Assembly (NCBI GenBank): GCA_963575745.1
Contig: CAUYUJ010019904.1
Coordinates: 207,501 to 262,500, forward strand
Length of the DNA stretch: 55,000 nucleotides
DNA from: Prorocentrum cordatum
Lineage: Eukaryota > Sar > Dinophyceae > Prorocentrales > Prorocentraceae
Reading direction: 5' to 3'
The notes under the pieces are model-generated. The model saw only the letters and a program-made list of their open reading frames with translations. It ran no database searches and was not told the DNA's origin. Every line of letters begins with the position of its first letter. The first letter of the stretch is position 1. Position numbers and translations under genes: made by a program. This document shows, piece by piece, positions 8,991 to 17,663 of this stretch.

Positions 8991-10720
8991 TTCGGCTCAA
9001 GCTCCGGGGCGAGGAGCACGCGTGCGTCCACGAGAGCGAGGTCTACGCCGCAGGCGCCAAGAAACGCATCCAGAACCTCCGCAAGCAGCACCGCGAGACG
9101 TTCAACGACCAGGACAAGGAAGCCTTTGAGACTGAGAAGGCCAGGTACTTGGCAGAGCACCCCGACCACAAGGCGCAAGTGGAGCAGGCCTACTGCAAGG
9201 GACAAGCACAGGATCACCCTCATCAACATCTCCGCGGACGAGAAATGGTTCGACCCGAGCAGGGGGCCGGAGTCCGCCAAGAAGCGCAGCGTGCTCCTTG
9301 TCCCCTGAGCAAGGCACTGCCGAAACAGCGCCATGAATCTCGAGGAGGGCACCGGGCGGCGCGACGTCACCTACGAGCGGAGCGATGGCGAGGCGGAGCG
9401 CTTCCGAGCAGGCGAGCCCCTCGGAGCATTGCTCAGGGGCTGGCGCAACGCTCTGCTCGAACTCGCCAAGGCGGACCCCGAAAGGGTCTTCGAGGCCATC
9501 GACGCGCGCGGGCAGCCGAGGGCCTGGACGGACGAGCCGGCGGCAAGCTAGACCATCGACTTCATCAAGCAGGAGCACGGCCAGAGCCTCGCGCTCGCAG
9601 GCTGCATCTCGAGCCAGTGGACCGAGGCAGTGGCGCTCCGAGCGCGGCTCAAATCCATGCGCCCATGGCCGCCGGCGTCGCGCACTGCTTGCAGGGGCCC
9701 GACACCCACGAGCACAGCCAACCCAAGGCCGCGATCCGAGACTGGATCCAGAAGGCCAAGGGCGACCCCCAGGAAGCAGCACAATACCCCGACACAGTGG
9801 GGGCCCTACGAATGCCTCTACTGCGTCTCCGAGGCCTGCACCCGCGTCCGCGAGAAGAACAAGGACGCGGTGCCGCCCCAAGGGATGCAAGCCACCCAAA
9901 AAGCTCGCGGTCCGGCCAACAGAGCAAGGCGAGCTCAAGGTCGCCACTGGCATGGGGCCGTGGAGCTGCCCCATCGAGCCCGGCCGCGGCATCGAGAACA
10001 GCCCGGCGAGGGGGCGCCCCGAGGGCGCCCAGAGCTGGCCGAGTGGAGCGCCCTCGACGGCACATGCTTCCACAACGACGACCTTCTGAGGGACTACGAG
10101 CAGGGCGAGAAAGCCTGCCTCCTGGAGCACCGAGAGCTGGACCTCGAGCTCGCCGGCGAGCAAAAGGACGCGCTCAGACGGCCCGAGGACCGGATCAAGA
10201 AGATCCAGTTCCCGCGCGCCCTCGAGAACAGGAGCAAGCAGATGCGGAGGAGCGTTCGCAAGAACAGGTGGGCGCCCACGCTCGCGGGCCAGTTCCCGGG
10301 CAATCACGCGCGCAAATGGTAGCGCGAGGAGGCCAAGAACGGAAGCGAGACCTCGCCCGAGCACCTCAGCAGAGGCGCGGTCAAGGCGAAGCTCGCAGGC
10401 AGGCCGCCGAAGACGCGCGCGAGCTTCTCCAAGAAGTCCAAGCAGCAGAAGCAAGCGGAGAAGAACACCGAGAAGAAAGAAAACGCCAAGAAGAAAAAAG
10501 GCCTCGAGTCTTGCGAAGAGCCCCCCTGGCACGGCATGGCGGCGCGCATCGCCGAGGAGTGCGTCCACGAGGGCTAGCGCGGCAGAGCGCAGGACGTCTT
10601 GCGAGTCCTGGCCACCAAGGACAGGCGCCGCCTGCGCGTCCTCGGGGCGGAGACCGCGGCGATCTCCCAGATCGAGAGCAGCGAAGCTGGGGGGGTCACG
10701 GGCACTTGCCAATAGCTTCC
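8990..10720 (+). pseudogene. Frameshifted coding relic, Lys/Glu-rich, unidentified
   Basis: I do not recognise the family. Coding character is suggested by long runs with AAG, GAG, CAG and GAC codons that jump between frames. Frame 2 (8,990-9,205) reads a helical stretch around KKRIQNLRKQHRETFNDQ. Frame 3 (9,333-9,660) holds EAERFRAGEPLGALLRGW. Frame 2 again (9,690-9,785) holds AAIRDWIQKAKGDPQEAA. Frames 3 and 1 (9,790-9,980) hold WGPYECLYCV and ELKVATGMGPWSCP. Frame 3 (10,030-10,575) holds CFHNDDLLRDYEQGEKACLL and ends with a very basic segment (KKSKQQKQAEKNTEKKENAK), interrupted by a stop at 10,321. Scattered Cys/His could be zinc-binding. Either a gag-like retroelement protein or a host gene with frameshift decay; introns could also account for some jumps. 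Confidence 0.45.
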
Positions 10721-10734
10721 GCCCGCTTCAGGCC

Positions 10735-10850
10735 GGGGCGGCGGACGCAAGCGGAAGTTAGCGGAAACGGCGGGAGCGACGGCGGAAGCGGCGGAAGTCG
10801 ACGGAAAGCTGGCGGAAGCAACGCGAAGATGAAGCAGGCGGAAGCTAAAG
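10735..10850 (+). repeat. GGCGGAAGC-type short repeat
   Basis: GGCGGAAGC/GGCGGAAGT words recur about eight times, partly in register at 9-12 bp. The complementary word (GCTTCCGC) is enriched at 51,528-51,615, so the same motif may occur in opposite orientation near the other end of the window. Confidence 0.6.
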
Positions 10851-10859
10851 AGTGCCTGC

Positions 10860-11260
10860 AAATCCCGAGCGCCACAAGTCACGATCGAGCAGGACTACAA
10901 GTTTCCCAACACGCACAAGCTCGACTGACGCCAGACCAAACAGGCTCGCCGCACCGAGCTCGCCAAGGAGTGCGCGATCATGAACTGCGAGCAAATCGTC
11001 AAGGGGGGCGCCCTCGAGTTGGGCACAGTGCACGCGCTGCTGGGCGAGATCGAGGAACGCGCGGGCGCCCCCGAGACCGTTCTGGCGGTCGAGCCCGCGG
11101 CGGCTGTCGCCCGGGCTCGACGGGGCCAGGGCGAGGGCGCGTCCGCCGCCCAGCAGCCCGAGAAGCAGAAGCGCTGGGCCGAGAGGGTCGACCAGACCCA
11201 GCACGTGCTGGTCTGCGTGCTTGAGGTACACTACGCGCACCTCAAGGTCGGCGGTTGTTA
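10860..11260 (+). pseudogene. Coding-like relic, unidentified
   Basis: One frame from 10,980 reads MNCEQIVKGGALELGTVHAL then LLGEIEERAGAPETVLAVEP with strongly G/C-ending codons, then an Ala/Arg/Gln-rich stretch, then RVDQTQHVLVCVLEVHY before the sense dissolves near 11,260. No domain recognised. It lies in line with the relics on either side and may belong to the same broken gene. Confidence 0.35.
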
Positions 11261-11740
11261 CAATTGCCCCTCCCCCAAGGCGCCCCCAGTGTTTCGCTCC
11301 GTTTTGGAGCGGATCCTGGAGGCGCCCCGGGCAGGGGGCACTCGTGGTAATTCCCGCCAAAGTCTCGAGGATCGACGGGGGCGTCGCGGCGGAGTGCCGC
11401 GACGCCCTCGCGCAGCCGTCCGAGGGCGCCAAGCAGGCCCAAAAGGGCCACGCGCGAACTCGCACCTACACCCCGCGATGTCTGAGGAGGGGGGGAGGGT
11501 TCACTTTGCTCGGGAGCTGCCGAAAGTAATGACACCCGCCCTCCTCCTCAGAAACCGCGGGCAGGGCCCGCGCGTGGCCTCCCGAGGCCGCCGCGAGGAT
11601 CCCCCGCAAGCTCGGCGCCATTGGCCCTGGCTAGAGTTGCTCTGCACCGAGCAACAAAACGCACCGCGCAGACGGCTGGAGCTGCGGCCTGTGGACGAGT
11701 CGTTGGATCGAGCACGCCCTGCGCGAGATCCGAGGCGAGG
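11261..11740. other. No recognised gene; short hairpin and a partial family-B repeat
   Basis: A small perfect stem (CGCTCC, loop GTTTT, GGAGCG) sits at 11,295-11,311. Sequence 11,454-11,500 (AACTCGCACCTACAC, then GAGGAGGGGGG) resembles repeat family B. Open frames here look like GC-rich noise. Confidence 0.4.
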
Positions 11741-11754
11741 GCCGCCAAACGCCT

Positions 11755-12070
11755 GTGAGCCCCAACGCTATGCGCGCGCGAGGCAACGAGTGGATCTCGA
11801 AACTCAAGGACGCAAGCGACAACGACTTGGCGACGGGCAAGGCCAAGGCCAAGGCCAGGGCCACGCACAAGTCCAACCCCTGCAAGGACCCCAAGGCGGC
11901 CGAGCCAAAGTACGCCACCTTCGAGGAGGCAAGCGCCGCCGCCCAGCTTTGCACCAAGTGTCTCCCATGCAAGGGCGGCCCCAAAGGATGCCGCGCTTGC
12001 ATGGGATAGCGGTTCGAAGTCCAGCGCAAGAAAGGGTTCTTGGCCAGGTCGGCCAAGGACCTCTCTTGCG
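11755..12070 (+). pseudogene. Lys/Ala-rich Cys-cluster relic, unidentified
   Basis: One frame reads NAMRARGNEWISKLKDA, then a Lys-Ala stretch (GKAKAKARATHK), then KYATFEEASAAAQLCTKCLP and a cluster CKGGPKGCRACMG. The cluster C-x2-C-x2-C-x5-C-x2-C could bind zinc or be structural. A TAG at 12,007 is followed in the same frame by RFEVQRKKGFLARSAKDLSC, so the protein once continued. Codons are strongly G/C-ending. I cannot assign a family. Confidence 0.45.
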
Positions 12071-12084
12071 CTGGCACAATGTAG

Positions 12085-12290
12085 GCACGGGCCTCGAGAT
12101 CTCGAGTCAGCCTTGCGCCGAGCGCCTGCTGGCAAGTTGCATGGGAGTCAGCCTTGTGCCGAGCACCTGCTGGAAAGTTGTGTAGCCACGAGCCTCGAGA
12201 TCTCTCGAGTCAGCCTCGTGCCGACTGCCTGCTGGCAAGTTCTATAGCCGCGAGCCTCGAGATCTCTCGAGTCAGCCCTGTGCCGAGCGC
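12085..12290 (+). repeat. About 70-bp tandem repeat with CTCGAGATCTCTCGAG palindrome
   Basis: Three to four copies of a unit reading GAGCCTCGAGATCTCTCGAG, TCAGCC, a TGTGCCGAGCGCC-like block, CTGCTGG(C/A)AAGTT, then TAGCC(A/G)CGAGCC. The CTCGAGATCTCTCGAG core is a near-perfect palindrome. The second copy lacks the palindromic half. A short ATCATC-rich tract follows at 12,296-12,380. Confidence 0.8.
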
Positions 12291-12449
12291 CCGGGATCAT
12301 CATCGTCATAATCATCGCCATCGCCACGAAAATCATCATCCTCATCCCCGGGAACTTTATGATCACCGGGTGATTATCATCGCCCGCGCTGGGTTACGCG
12401 CGACAGCAGTCTCCTCCAGAGCAGCGGCGGATACCTGCTCAGAACGCAT

Positions 12450-13960
12450 CAATCCATGCCCGGGCGGGCTCCAGCGCGGACTGCAGGTGCGCGGACAAGA
12501 GCTGCGAGGTCTTCGCTTATGACAACCCGCACATTGATTACTGGCGCGAGAGGGCCACGCGGCCCAGACCTCCGAACACCGCTTCGCGGTCCTCACGTCG
12601 CACTGGGACGTCTACGACGAGGACATGTCGCAGGCGATGCGCCTTCTTCCGCTGGGGCTGCGAGGTGGGCTGCCGATCCCAGCGCCGCGCGGGCGCATCC
12701 TGCGGATTGACAGCGACCGCCTGGGCGCGGAGCTTAACCAGCTCTGCGACGAGGCCGCGCAGCTTGCGTCGCAGGCGCGGGCCGATGACAGCCCCCCAGA
12801 TCCAGCGGCGGCCGCGCCAGCGCTCGGCGCCGGCCCAGGGGCCGCGGTTGCGCCCGTCGCAGCTGCGTTGGCTGGAGGGCCGCCAAGAGAGATCGCCCCG
12901 GTGCCAGAGGCGCTGGCGCCCCGGCGCAATCCGGAGTCTTGCGGGCGCCAGCGGCGGCGCAGCCTGCGCCCGCGCTAGCCGACGCAGCGTGGCTGGCGGC
13001 CGAGGCGCGTGGCGGGCTCACGCCTGGGGCCCCCGTCCAAGCTGAGATGCTCTCGGCGTCTGGGCAGCCCCAGGTCATGCCCGGCGACCGCGGCCTCGCC
13101 CTCCTGGCGCCGGGGCCCCCGCCGCCGCGCTCGAGGCGGGGGCCGGGCAGACGGCTGGCAGCAGCGGCGACCTGCGCACCCCACTGGCGCCACTCGCCGA
13201 CCGGCGTGTGAACCAGGTCCTTTCACGACGCAGCGGCCAGGATGTCGACCACGCCCTTCGCGGACTGGCGCATCAAGGGCCCGCGGACGGCCGCGTGGCT
13301 GCGCGCGAAGATCTCGGAGGCGGGCTACACGCCGTTGCAGAGGCACTTCTGGTGGAGGCCTTCCAGGGCCTCACGGCTTCGGATTCGGGAGTGGACGACC
13401 ATCGTCGGAGCTGCTGCAAGAGCTCACCGCGCACGACCAGTTCCACGCTGGGGAGCTGGCGCCAGCGGAGATCATCTGCAGGCGTTACCAGCTCTGGGAG
13501 GAGCTCTAGCCTCCGGCCCGCGCGAAGCCGAGGCGGGCCAGGGCGCAGCTCCTTGGCTGGATGAGAGGTCCATCTTCCTCGACCAGGAGAGGGGCCGAGG
13601 CTCGACCCTGGTCTGCCCTGCCCTCGAGAGCTGGGTTGCCGAGAAGCTCGGGGAGGAAAGCGCCATCCTCAACGGGCGCGGGAAGGGGCGCGAGGAGAGA
13701 CTGCTGGAGCGCGGCGCCCTGGGCGCCAGCGCGCCCGCCGGCGACGAGTCGGCGGCGGCCGAGGCCAAGGGCCGCGGCGGCCGACGCGGCCGCGGGGCCT
13801 GATTGCCCCGCCCGCGCCGAGGGCCCCCCCGACCTCGGCGCGGCTTTCGAAGGGGGGCGAGGCGATCCTGCTGGAGACGCCGCCTCGCTGGGTTTTGAAG
13901 AAGTCGCGTTCAAAGAGACGTCTTGCCCATCCCGCTCGGCCCGCAGACGCTCCAGCTCCT
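12450..13960 (+). pseudogene. Gag-like N-terminal region of a dinoflagellate retroelement, frameshifted
   Basis: The blocks match, from memory, the N-terminal part of polyproteins widespread in dinoflagellate genomes and linked to RT/YR elements. They are CRCADKSCEVFAYD (12,485-12,525), HRFAVLTSHWDVYDEDMS (about 12,580-12,630) and LPLGLRGGLPIPAPRGR, then DWRIKGPRTAAWLRAKISEA (from 13,263), ELLQELTAHDQFHAGELAPA (13,405-13,480) and RYQLWEEL. Next come DERSIFLDQERGRGSTLVCP with ALESWVAEKLGEESAI (13,560-13,670) and FQRDVLPIPLGP (13,911-13,945). The blocks sit in three frames with at least four shifts and an Ala/Pro-rich linker. The role in the element is unknown; position suggests a structural or nucleic-acid-binding protein. 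It is on the strand opposite the pol-like block at 5.5-9.0 kb, so they are separate insertions or an inversion. Confidence 0.65.
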
Positions 13961-14100
13961 GAGGGGCCACTCGTCGCTCGACTGCGACCTCTCGCTGGGG
14001 CGGTGCTCGCTGCAGACGTCAGGGGCGCTGGATGCTGGGCGGCGGCGCGGCGCTAAACGAGCTGGGCGGCGGGGGGCGGGCGGCCAACTCAGCGGGCCCC

Positions 14101-14376
14101 TCAGCAAGGTGCAGCGCTGCGCGCTGAAGCACTCGGCGGAGGTGCACGCCGCGGCGCCGCGCAGGCCGGCGGCTCCGAGCACTGGACCACGGGGCCGCCT
14201 GGACACGCTGGGCAAGTGAGCTGCTCGGGCCCGCAGCGTTCCAGCTGGCCAAGCAGGTCCACGATGTCGCTGCTGACGGCGCAGGCAGCGATGCAGTGGC
14301 AGTCGGGGCAGCGCGCGACCGAGAGAAGGGGGGCCCACGGGGCGATGGCCTGCAGGCCGCGCAACGCCCAATCCAT
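14101..14376 (-). pseudogene. Short Cys-rich ORF behind a spliced-leader-like sequence
   Basis: A 91-codon minus-strand ORF starts ATG at 14,376. It reads MDWALRGLQAIAPWAPLLS, then ARCPDCHCIAACAV, SSDIVDLLGQLERCG and LTCPACPGGPVVQC, then becomes Ala/Pro-rich. The C-x2-C-x-C and C-x2-C pairs could bind metal. I do not know the family. The start codon overlaps the 3' end of a spliced-leader-like sequence, which would fit a retroposed mRNA. The C-terminal third looks like noise, so the real segment may end near 14,180. Non-coding remains possible. Confidence 0.35.
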
Positions 14377-14394
14377 GAGCCAAAAAGACTACTG
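14374..14394 (-). other. Spliced-leader-like sequence (possible DinoSL relic)
   Basis: On the minus strand this reads CAGTAGTCTTTTTGGCTCATG, split here as CAGTAGTC and TTTTTGGCTCATG. Aligned without gaps to the conserved dinoflagellate spliced leader ending in GCCATTTTGGCTCAAG, it matches at 17 of 21 positions. Retroposed dinoflagellate mRNAs are known to keep such relics next to their 5' ends. With only 17/21 identity and many possible windows, chance or overlap with the SINE-like repeat cannot be excluded. Confidence 0.4.
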
Positions 14395-14526
14395 AGCTCT
14401 GCTGCGTCCTGTACCAGGTGGCCGTTTTAGCTCCAGAGGGCGGGGTCAGGACCTTAATCGGGCCCCGCTTCAGCGCCAGACCCCCCCCCATGGCGGGCTA
14501 AATTCTGCAACGCTCGGTGAAACGGA
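14388..14526 (+). mobile_element. SINE-like dispersed repeat, copy 2
   Basis: Second copy of the repeat at 5,162-5,304, in the same orientation, alignable end to end with small indels. In this copy the A-box-like segment is TTAGCTCCAGAGG and the B-box-like segment is degraded. GGCCGTTTTAGCTCCAG again resembles the spliced-leader 3' half. The sequence on either side of the two copies differs, which shows it is dispersed and not part of a larger duplication. Confidence 0.6.
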
Positions 14527-14539
14527 TGGCTCAAAATGG

Positions 14540-15110
14540 CCTTAAGAATGCATCCGAAGCTCCAAGATGACCTCCAAGATGGTCCCAGATAGCCAAAGAT
14601 GGCTCAACTTGGCTTCCAAAATGTCTTCGAGAGGCCCCTGGAGGGCCACAAGACGGTTCCGAGTGCTCTCGGAGCCCCCCCAGGACGCCCCCAAGAGGCC
14701 AGAATCCTTCAAAACCTGTACGAACAGGATATCAAGGATGTGTGCCATCTCCCCTCTTCGGTTCCGATGCGCTTCTGAGGGCTCAAGATGACCCCAAGAT
14801 GGCCCTAGAAAGCCCCAAGAGGGGACCAAGAGGCCACCCAGACGGCTCCAACATCGCCCCCCAAGGCAAATTTGAGGGCCCCAGGGGGGGGGGGGGGCAA
14901 GGGGGGAGGGGGGGGGCAAATCGAGGTTCCCCCTCCTTCGATCGATAGCCTCCAAGATAGCCTCAAGAGGCCCTCCAGGGCTCCCGAGAGGGCCCCAAGA
15001 GCGCCCCAAGAGGGCCCCAAGAGAGCTCCAAGAGGGCCCCAAGACGGCTCCAAGAGCATCCAAGAGCGCCCCAAGAGCGTCTCACGAGGGCCGCCCGGCA
15101 AAGAGCGGCC
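14540..15110 (+). repeat. CCAAGA(T/G)GGC degenerate minisatellite
   Basis: An 11-12-bp degenerate unit (CTCCAAGATGGC / CCCCAAGAGGGC) recurs across about 570 bp, with G homopolymers at 14,885-14,920 breaking the series. A closely similar array is at 50,820-51,180. The ORFs across it (for example 14,542-15,063 minus) are repetitive and not credible genes. Confidence 0.8.
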
Positions 15111-15145
15111 GAAGCCGCCCGAACCCGTCCAGGTCAGGTGTTACT

Positions 15146-15430
15146 ACGTAAGTGCTGCTCGATTTGGATGTGCAATCCCACCTCCGACTCGAGCAGGCCC
15201 CCGAGGTTTGGCGAGGAAACGAATTAGCTGACGCCTATACCCAAAAGGGGTGCGGAGGAGGCGGGGGCGAGGATCGCCACAGAGGTCAAGGTTTTGGGTG
15301 TCCCCGACGCAGCGGCCACCCTCGCGCAGCAGCGCCTGGCCTCGATCGCGGCGACGCTGGCAGGCAAGGACCGCGACCTTCCTGTTAGGACTCCCGAGCG
15401 GGGGAAAATCGCTCAGGCGCACAATCGAGT
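15146..15430 (+). pseudogene. RNase H C-terminal fragment of a second LINE
   Basis: The frame at 15,146-15,255 reads VLLDLDVQSHLRLEQAPEVW followed by RGNELADAYTQKGC. The RGNELAD segment matches the G-N-E-x-A-D signature at the end of RNase H domains of non-LTR elements, preceded by the usual SH residue pair. After a frameshift near 15,270, VLGVPDAAATLAQQRLAS with IAATLAGKDRD follows, as in the tail after RNase H in other dinoflagellate LINEs. The rest of the element is absent upstream. The fragment differs in sequence from the RNase H at 26.9 kb, so a distinct family is implied. The macrosatellite starts immediately downstream at 15,441. Confidence 0.6.
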
Positions 15431-15440
15431 CTGAAAAAAT

Positions 15441-17637
15441 TATCCCGGCAAAGCAACCTAACATCGATGTGTAGGAGCACATCTGGAAGCATTCCCCTTA
15501 AGATTCGGATGAGAATCCAGTTGTAGAATTCTGCTGTTCTCGCAGTCGTAGTCGCATTCGCGATGACAGTCGCAGTGGCAACGGCAGTCGCAGTCACAGC
15601 CTCAGCCTCAGCCTGCCTCAGCCTCAGCCTCAGCCTGCCTCAGCCTCAGCCTGCCTCAGCCTCAGCCTCAGCCTGCTTCAGCCTCAGCCTCAGTCTGCCT
15701 TCAGCCTCGGCCTCAGCCTCAGCCTGCCTCAGCCTCAGCCTGCATCAGCCTCAGCCTCAGCCTCAGCCTGCCTCAGCATCAGCCTGCCTCAGCCTCAGCC
15801 TCAGCCTGCCTCAGCCTCAGCCTCAGCCTGCTTCAGCCTCAGCCTCAGTCTGCCTTCAGCCTCGGCCTCAGCCTCAGCCTGCCTCAGCCTCAGCCTGCAT
15901 CAGCCTCAGCCTCAGCCTCAGCCTGCCTCAGCCTCAGCCTCAGCCTCAGCCTCAGCCTGCCTCAGCCTCAGCCTGCTCAGCCTCAGCCTCAGCCTCAGCC
16001 TGCCTCAGCCTCAGCCTCAGCCTGCCTTCAGCCTCAGCCTCCTGCCTCAGCCTCAGCCTCAGTCTGCCTCAGCCACAGCCTCAGCCTCAGCCTGCCTCAG
16101 CCTCAGCCTGCCTCAGCCTCAGCCTCAGCCTGCCTCTGCCTCAGCCTCAGCCTGCTTCAGCCTCAGCCTCAGTCTGCCTTCAGCCTCGGCCTCAGCCTCA
16201 GCCTGCCTCAGCCTCAGCCTGCATCAGCCTCAGCCTCAGCCTCAGCCTGCCTCAGCCCTCAGCCTCAGCCTCAGCCTCAGCCTGCCTCTGCCTCCTCAGC
16301 CAGCTTCAGCCTCAGCCTCAGTCTGCCTTCAGCCTCGGCCTCCGCCTCAGCCTGCCTCAGCCTCAGCCTGCATCAGCCTCAGCCTCAGCCTCAGCCTGCC
16401 TCAGCATCAGCCAGCCTCAGCATCAGCCTGCCTCAGCCTCAGCCTCAGCCTGCCTCAGCCTCAGCCTCAGCCTGCTTCAGCCTCAGCCTCAGTCTGCCTT
16501 CAGCCTCGGCCTCAGCCTCAGCCTGCCTCAGCCTCAGCCTGCATCAGCCTCAGCCTCAGCCTCAGCCTGCCTCAGCATCAGCCTGCCTCAGCCTCAGCCT
16601 CAGCCTCAGCCTCAGCCTGCCTCAGCCTCAGCCTCAGCCTGCTTCAGCCTCAGCCTCAGTCTGCCTTCAGCCTCGGCCTCAGCCTCAGCCTGCCTCAGCC
16701 TCAGCATGCATCAGCCTCAGCCTCAGCCTCAGCCTGCCTCAGCTCAGCCTCAGCCTCAGCCTCAGCCTGCCTCAGCCTCAGCCTCAGCCTCAGCCTGCTT
16801 CAGCCAAAGCCTCAGTCTGCCTTGAGCCTTGGCCTCAGCCTCAGCCTCAGCCTGCCTCAGCCTCAGCCTGCATCAGCCTCAGCCTCAGCCTCAGCCTGCC
16901 TCAGCATCAGCCTGCCTCAGCCTCAGCCTCAGCCTGCCTCAGCCTCAGCCTCAGCTTCAGCCTCAGCCTCAGTCTGCCTTCAGCCTCGGCCTCAGCCTCA
17001 GCCTGCCTCAGCCTCAGCCTGCCTCAGCCTCAGCCTCAGCCTGCCTCAGCATTCAAAATGTGGCCCGGGAATGGAATTCTGGGAACTCGAAGAACACGAA
17101 GTGGCCTACAGTTGGCTCCAGGCATTCAAAATCATGCCCAGGAATGGAGTTCTGGGAACTCGAAGACCACGAAGTGGCCTACAGTTGGCTCCGGGCATTC
17201 AAAATCATGCCCAGGAATGGAGTTCTGGGAACTCGAAGACACGAAGTGGCCTACAGTTGGCTCGGGCATTCAAAATGTGGCCCGGGAATGGAGTTCTGGG
17301 AACTCGAAGAAGCACGAAGTGGCCTACAGTTGGCTCCGGGCATCCAAAATGTGGCCCGGGAATGGAGTTCTGGGAACTCGAAGAGCACGAAGTGGCCTAC
17401 AGTTGGCTCCGGGCATTCAGAATGTGGCCCGGGAATGGAGTTCTGGGAAATCAAAAAGCACGAAGTGTGTGACTGTATGCGAAAAACGATCCCCCCCGGC
17501 AAACCCCAACGGCCCCCCAACGGCCCCCAACGGCTCCCCAACGGCTGCCCAGACCCCCCTGTGGAGTAATGTTGGAGTAATGTGCTGCTCTCTTTTTACA
17601 CCATTAGAAACCTATCAGTCTTCGATGTTAGGTAAAT
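15441..17637 (+). repeat. Macrosatellite unit 1 (about 2.2 kb)
   Basis: It begins TATCCCGGCAAAGCAACCTA. Four parts follow: a unique head of about 150 bp; a CAGCCT hexamer array (15,596-17,050); six 73-bp repeats (17,052-17,489); and a tail with an ACGGCCCCCCAACGGC block, CTGTGGAGTAATGT, and a T-run before CGATGTTAGG. In the hexamer array the phrase TCTGCCTTCAGCCTCGGCC recurs roughly every 150-170 bp, an intermediate periodicity. Open frames of up to 420 codons across the hexamers are composition artefacts. Unit 1 is the most diverged of the three in its head. Confidence 0.95.
17052..17489 (+). repeat. 73-bp repeat array in unit 1, six copies
   Basis: The unit contains AATGTGGCCCGGGAATGGAG, TTCTGGGAACTCGAAGA and ACGAAGTGGCCTACAGTTGG. 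Copies start near 17,052, 17,125, 17,198, 17,270, 17,344 and 17,417. Because 73 is not a multiple of three, no reading frame survives from copy to copy. Confidence 0.95.
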
Positions 17638-17663
17638 TATCCCGGCAAAGCAACCTAACAGCG
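17623..17663. other. Inverted repeat at the macrosatellite junction
   Basis: CGATGTTAGG (17,623-17,632) and CCTAACAGCG (17,654-17,663) can pair with one mismatch around a 21-nt loop containing TATCCCGG. The same arrangement is at 19,689-19,729. At the array start only the right arm is present (CCTAACATCG, 15,457), and at the array end only the left arm (CGCTGTTAGG, 21,825). The unit boundary therefore lies in the loop. Confidence 0.8.

Noticed and set aside
8489-11224. 911-codon plus-strand ORF
   Set aside because: Its first 500 bases are antisense to the RT domain, and beyond 9.2 kb the coding sense jumps between frames. Only short parts (8,990-9,205 and 9,690-9,785) look real, and they are reported as relics.
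14586-14604. TAGCCAAAGATGGCTCAAC as a spliced-leader relic
   Set aside because: It lies within the CCAAGA minisatellite, whose units generate such words by chance, and needs a gap in the middle to align.
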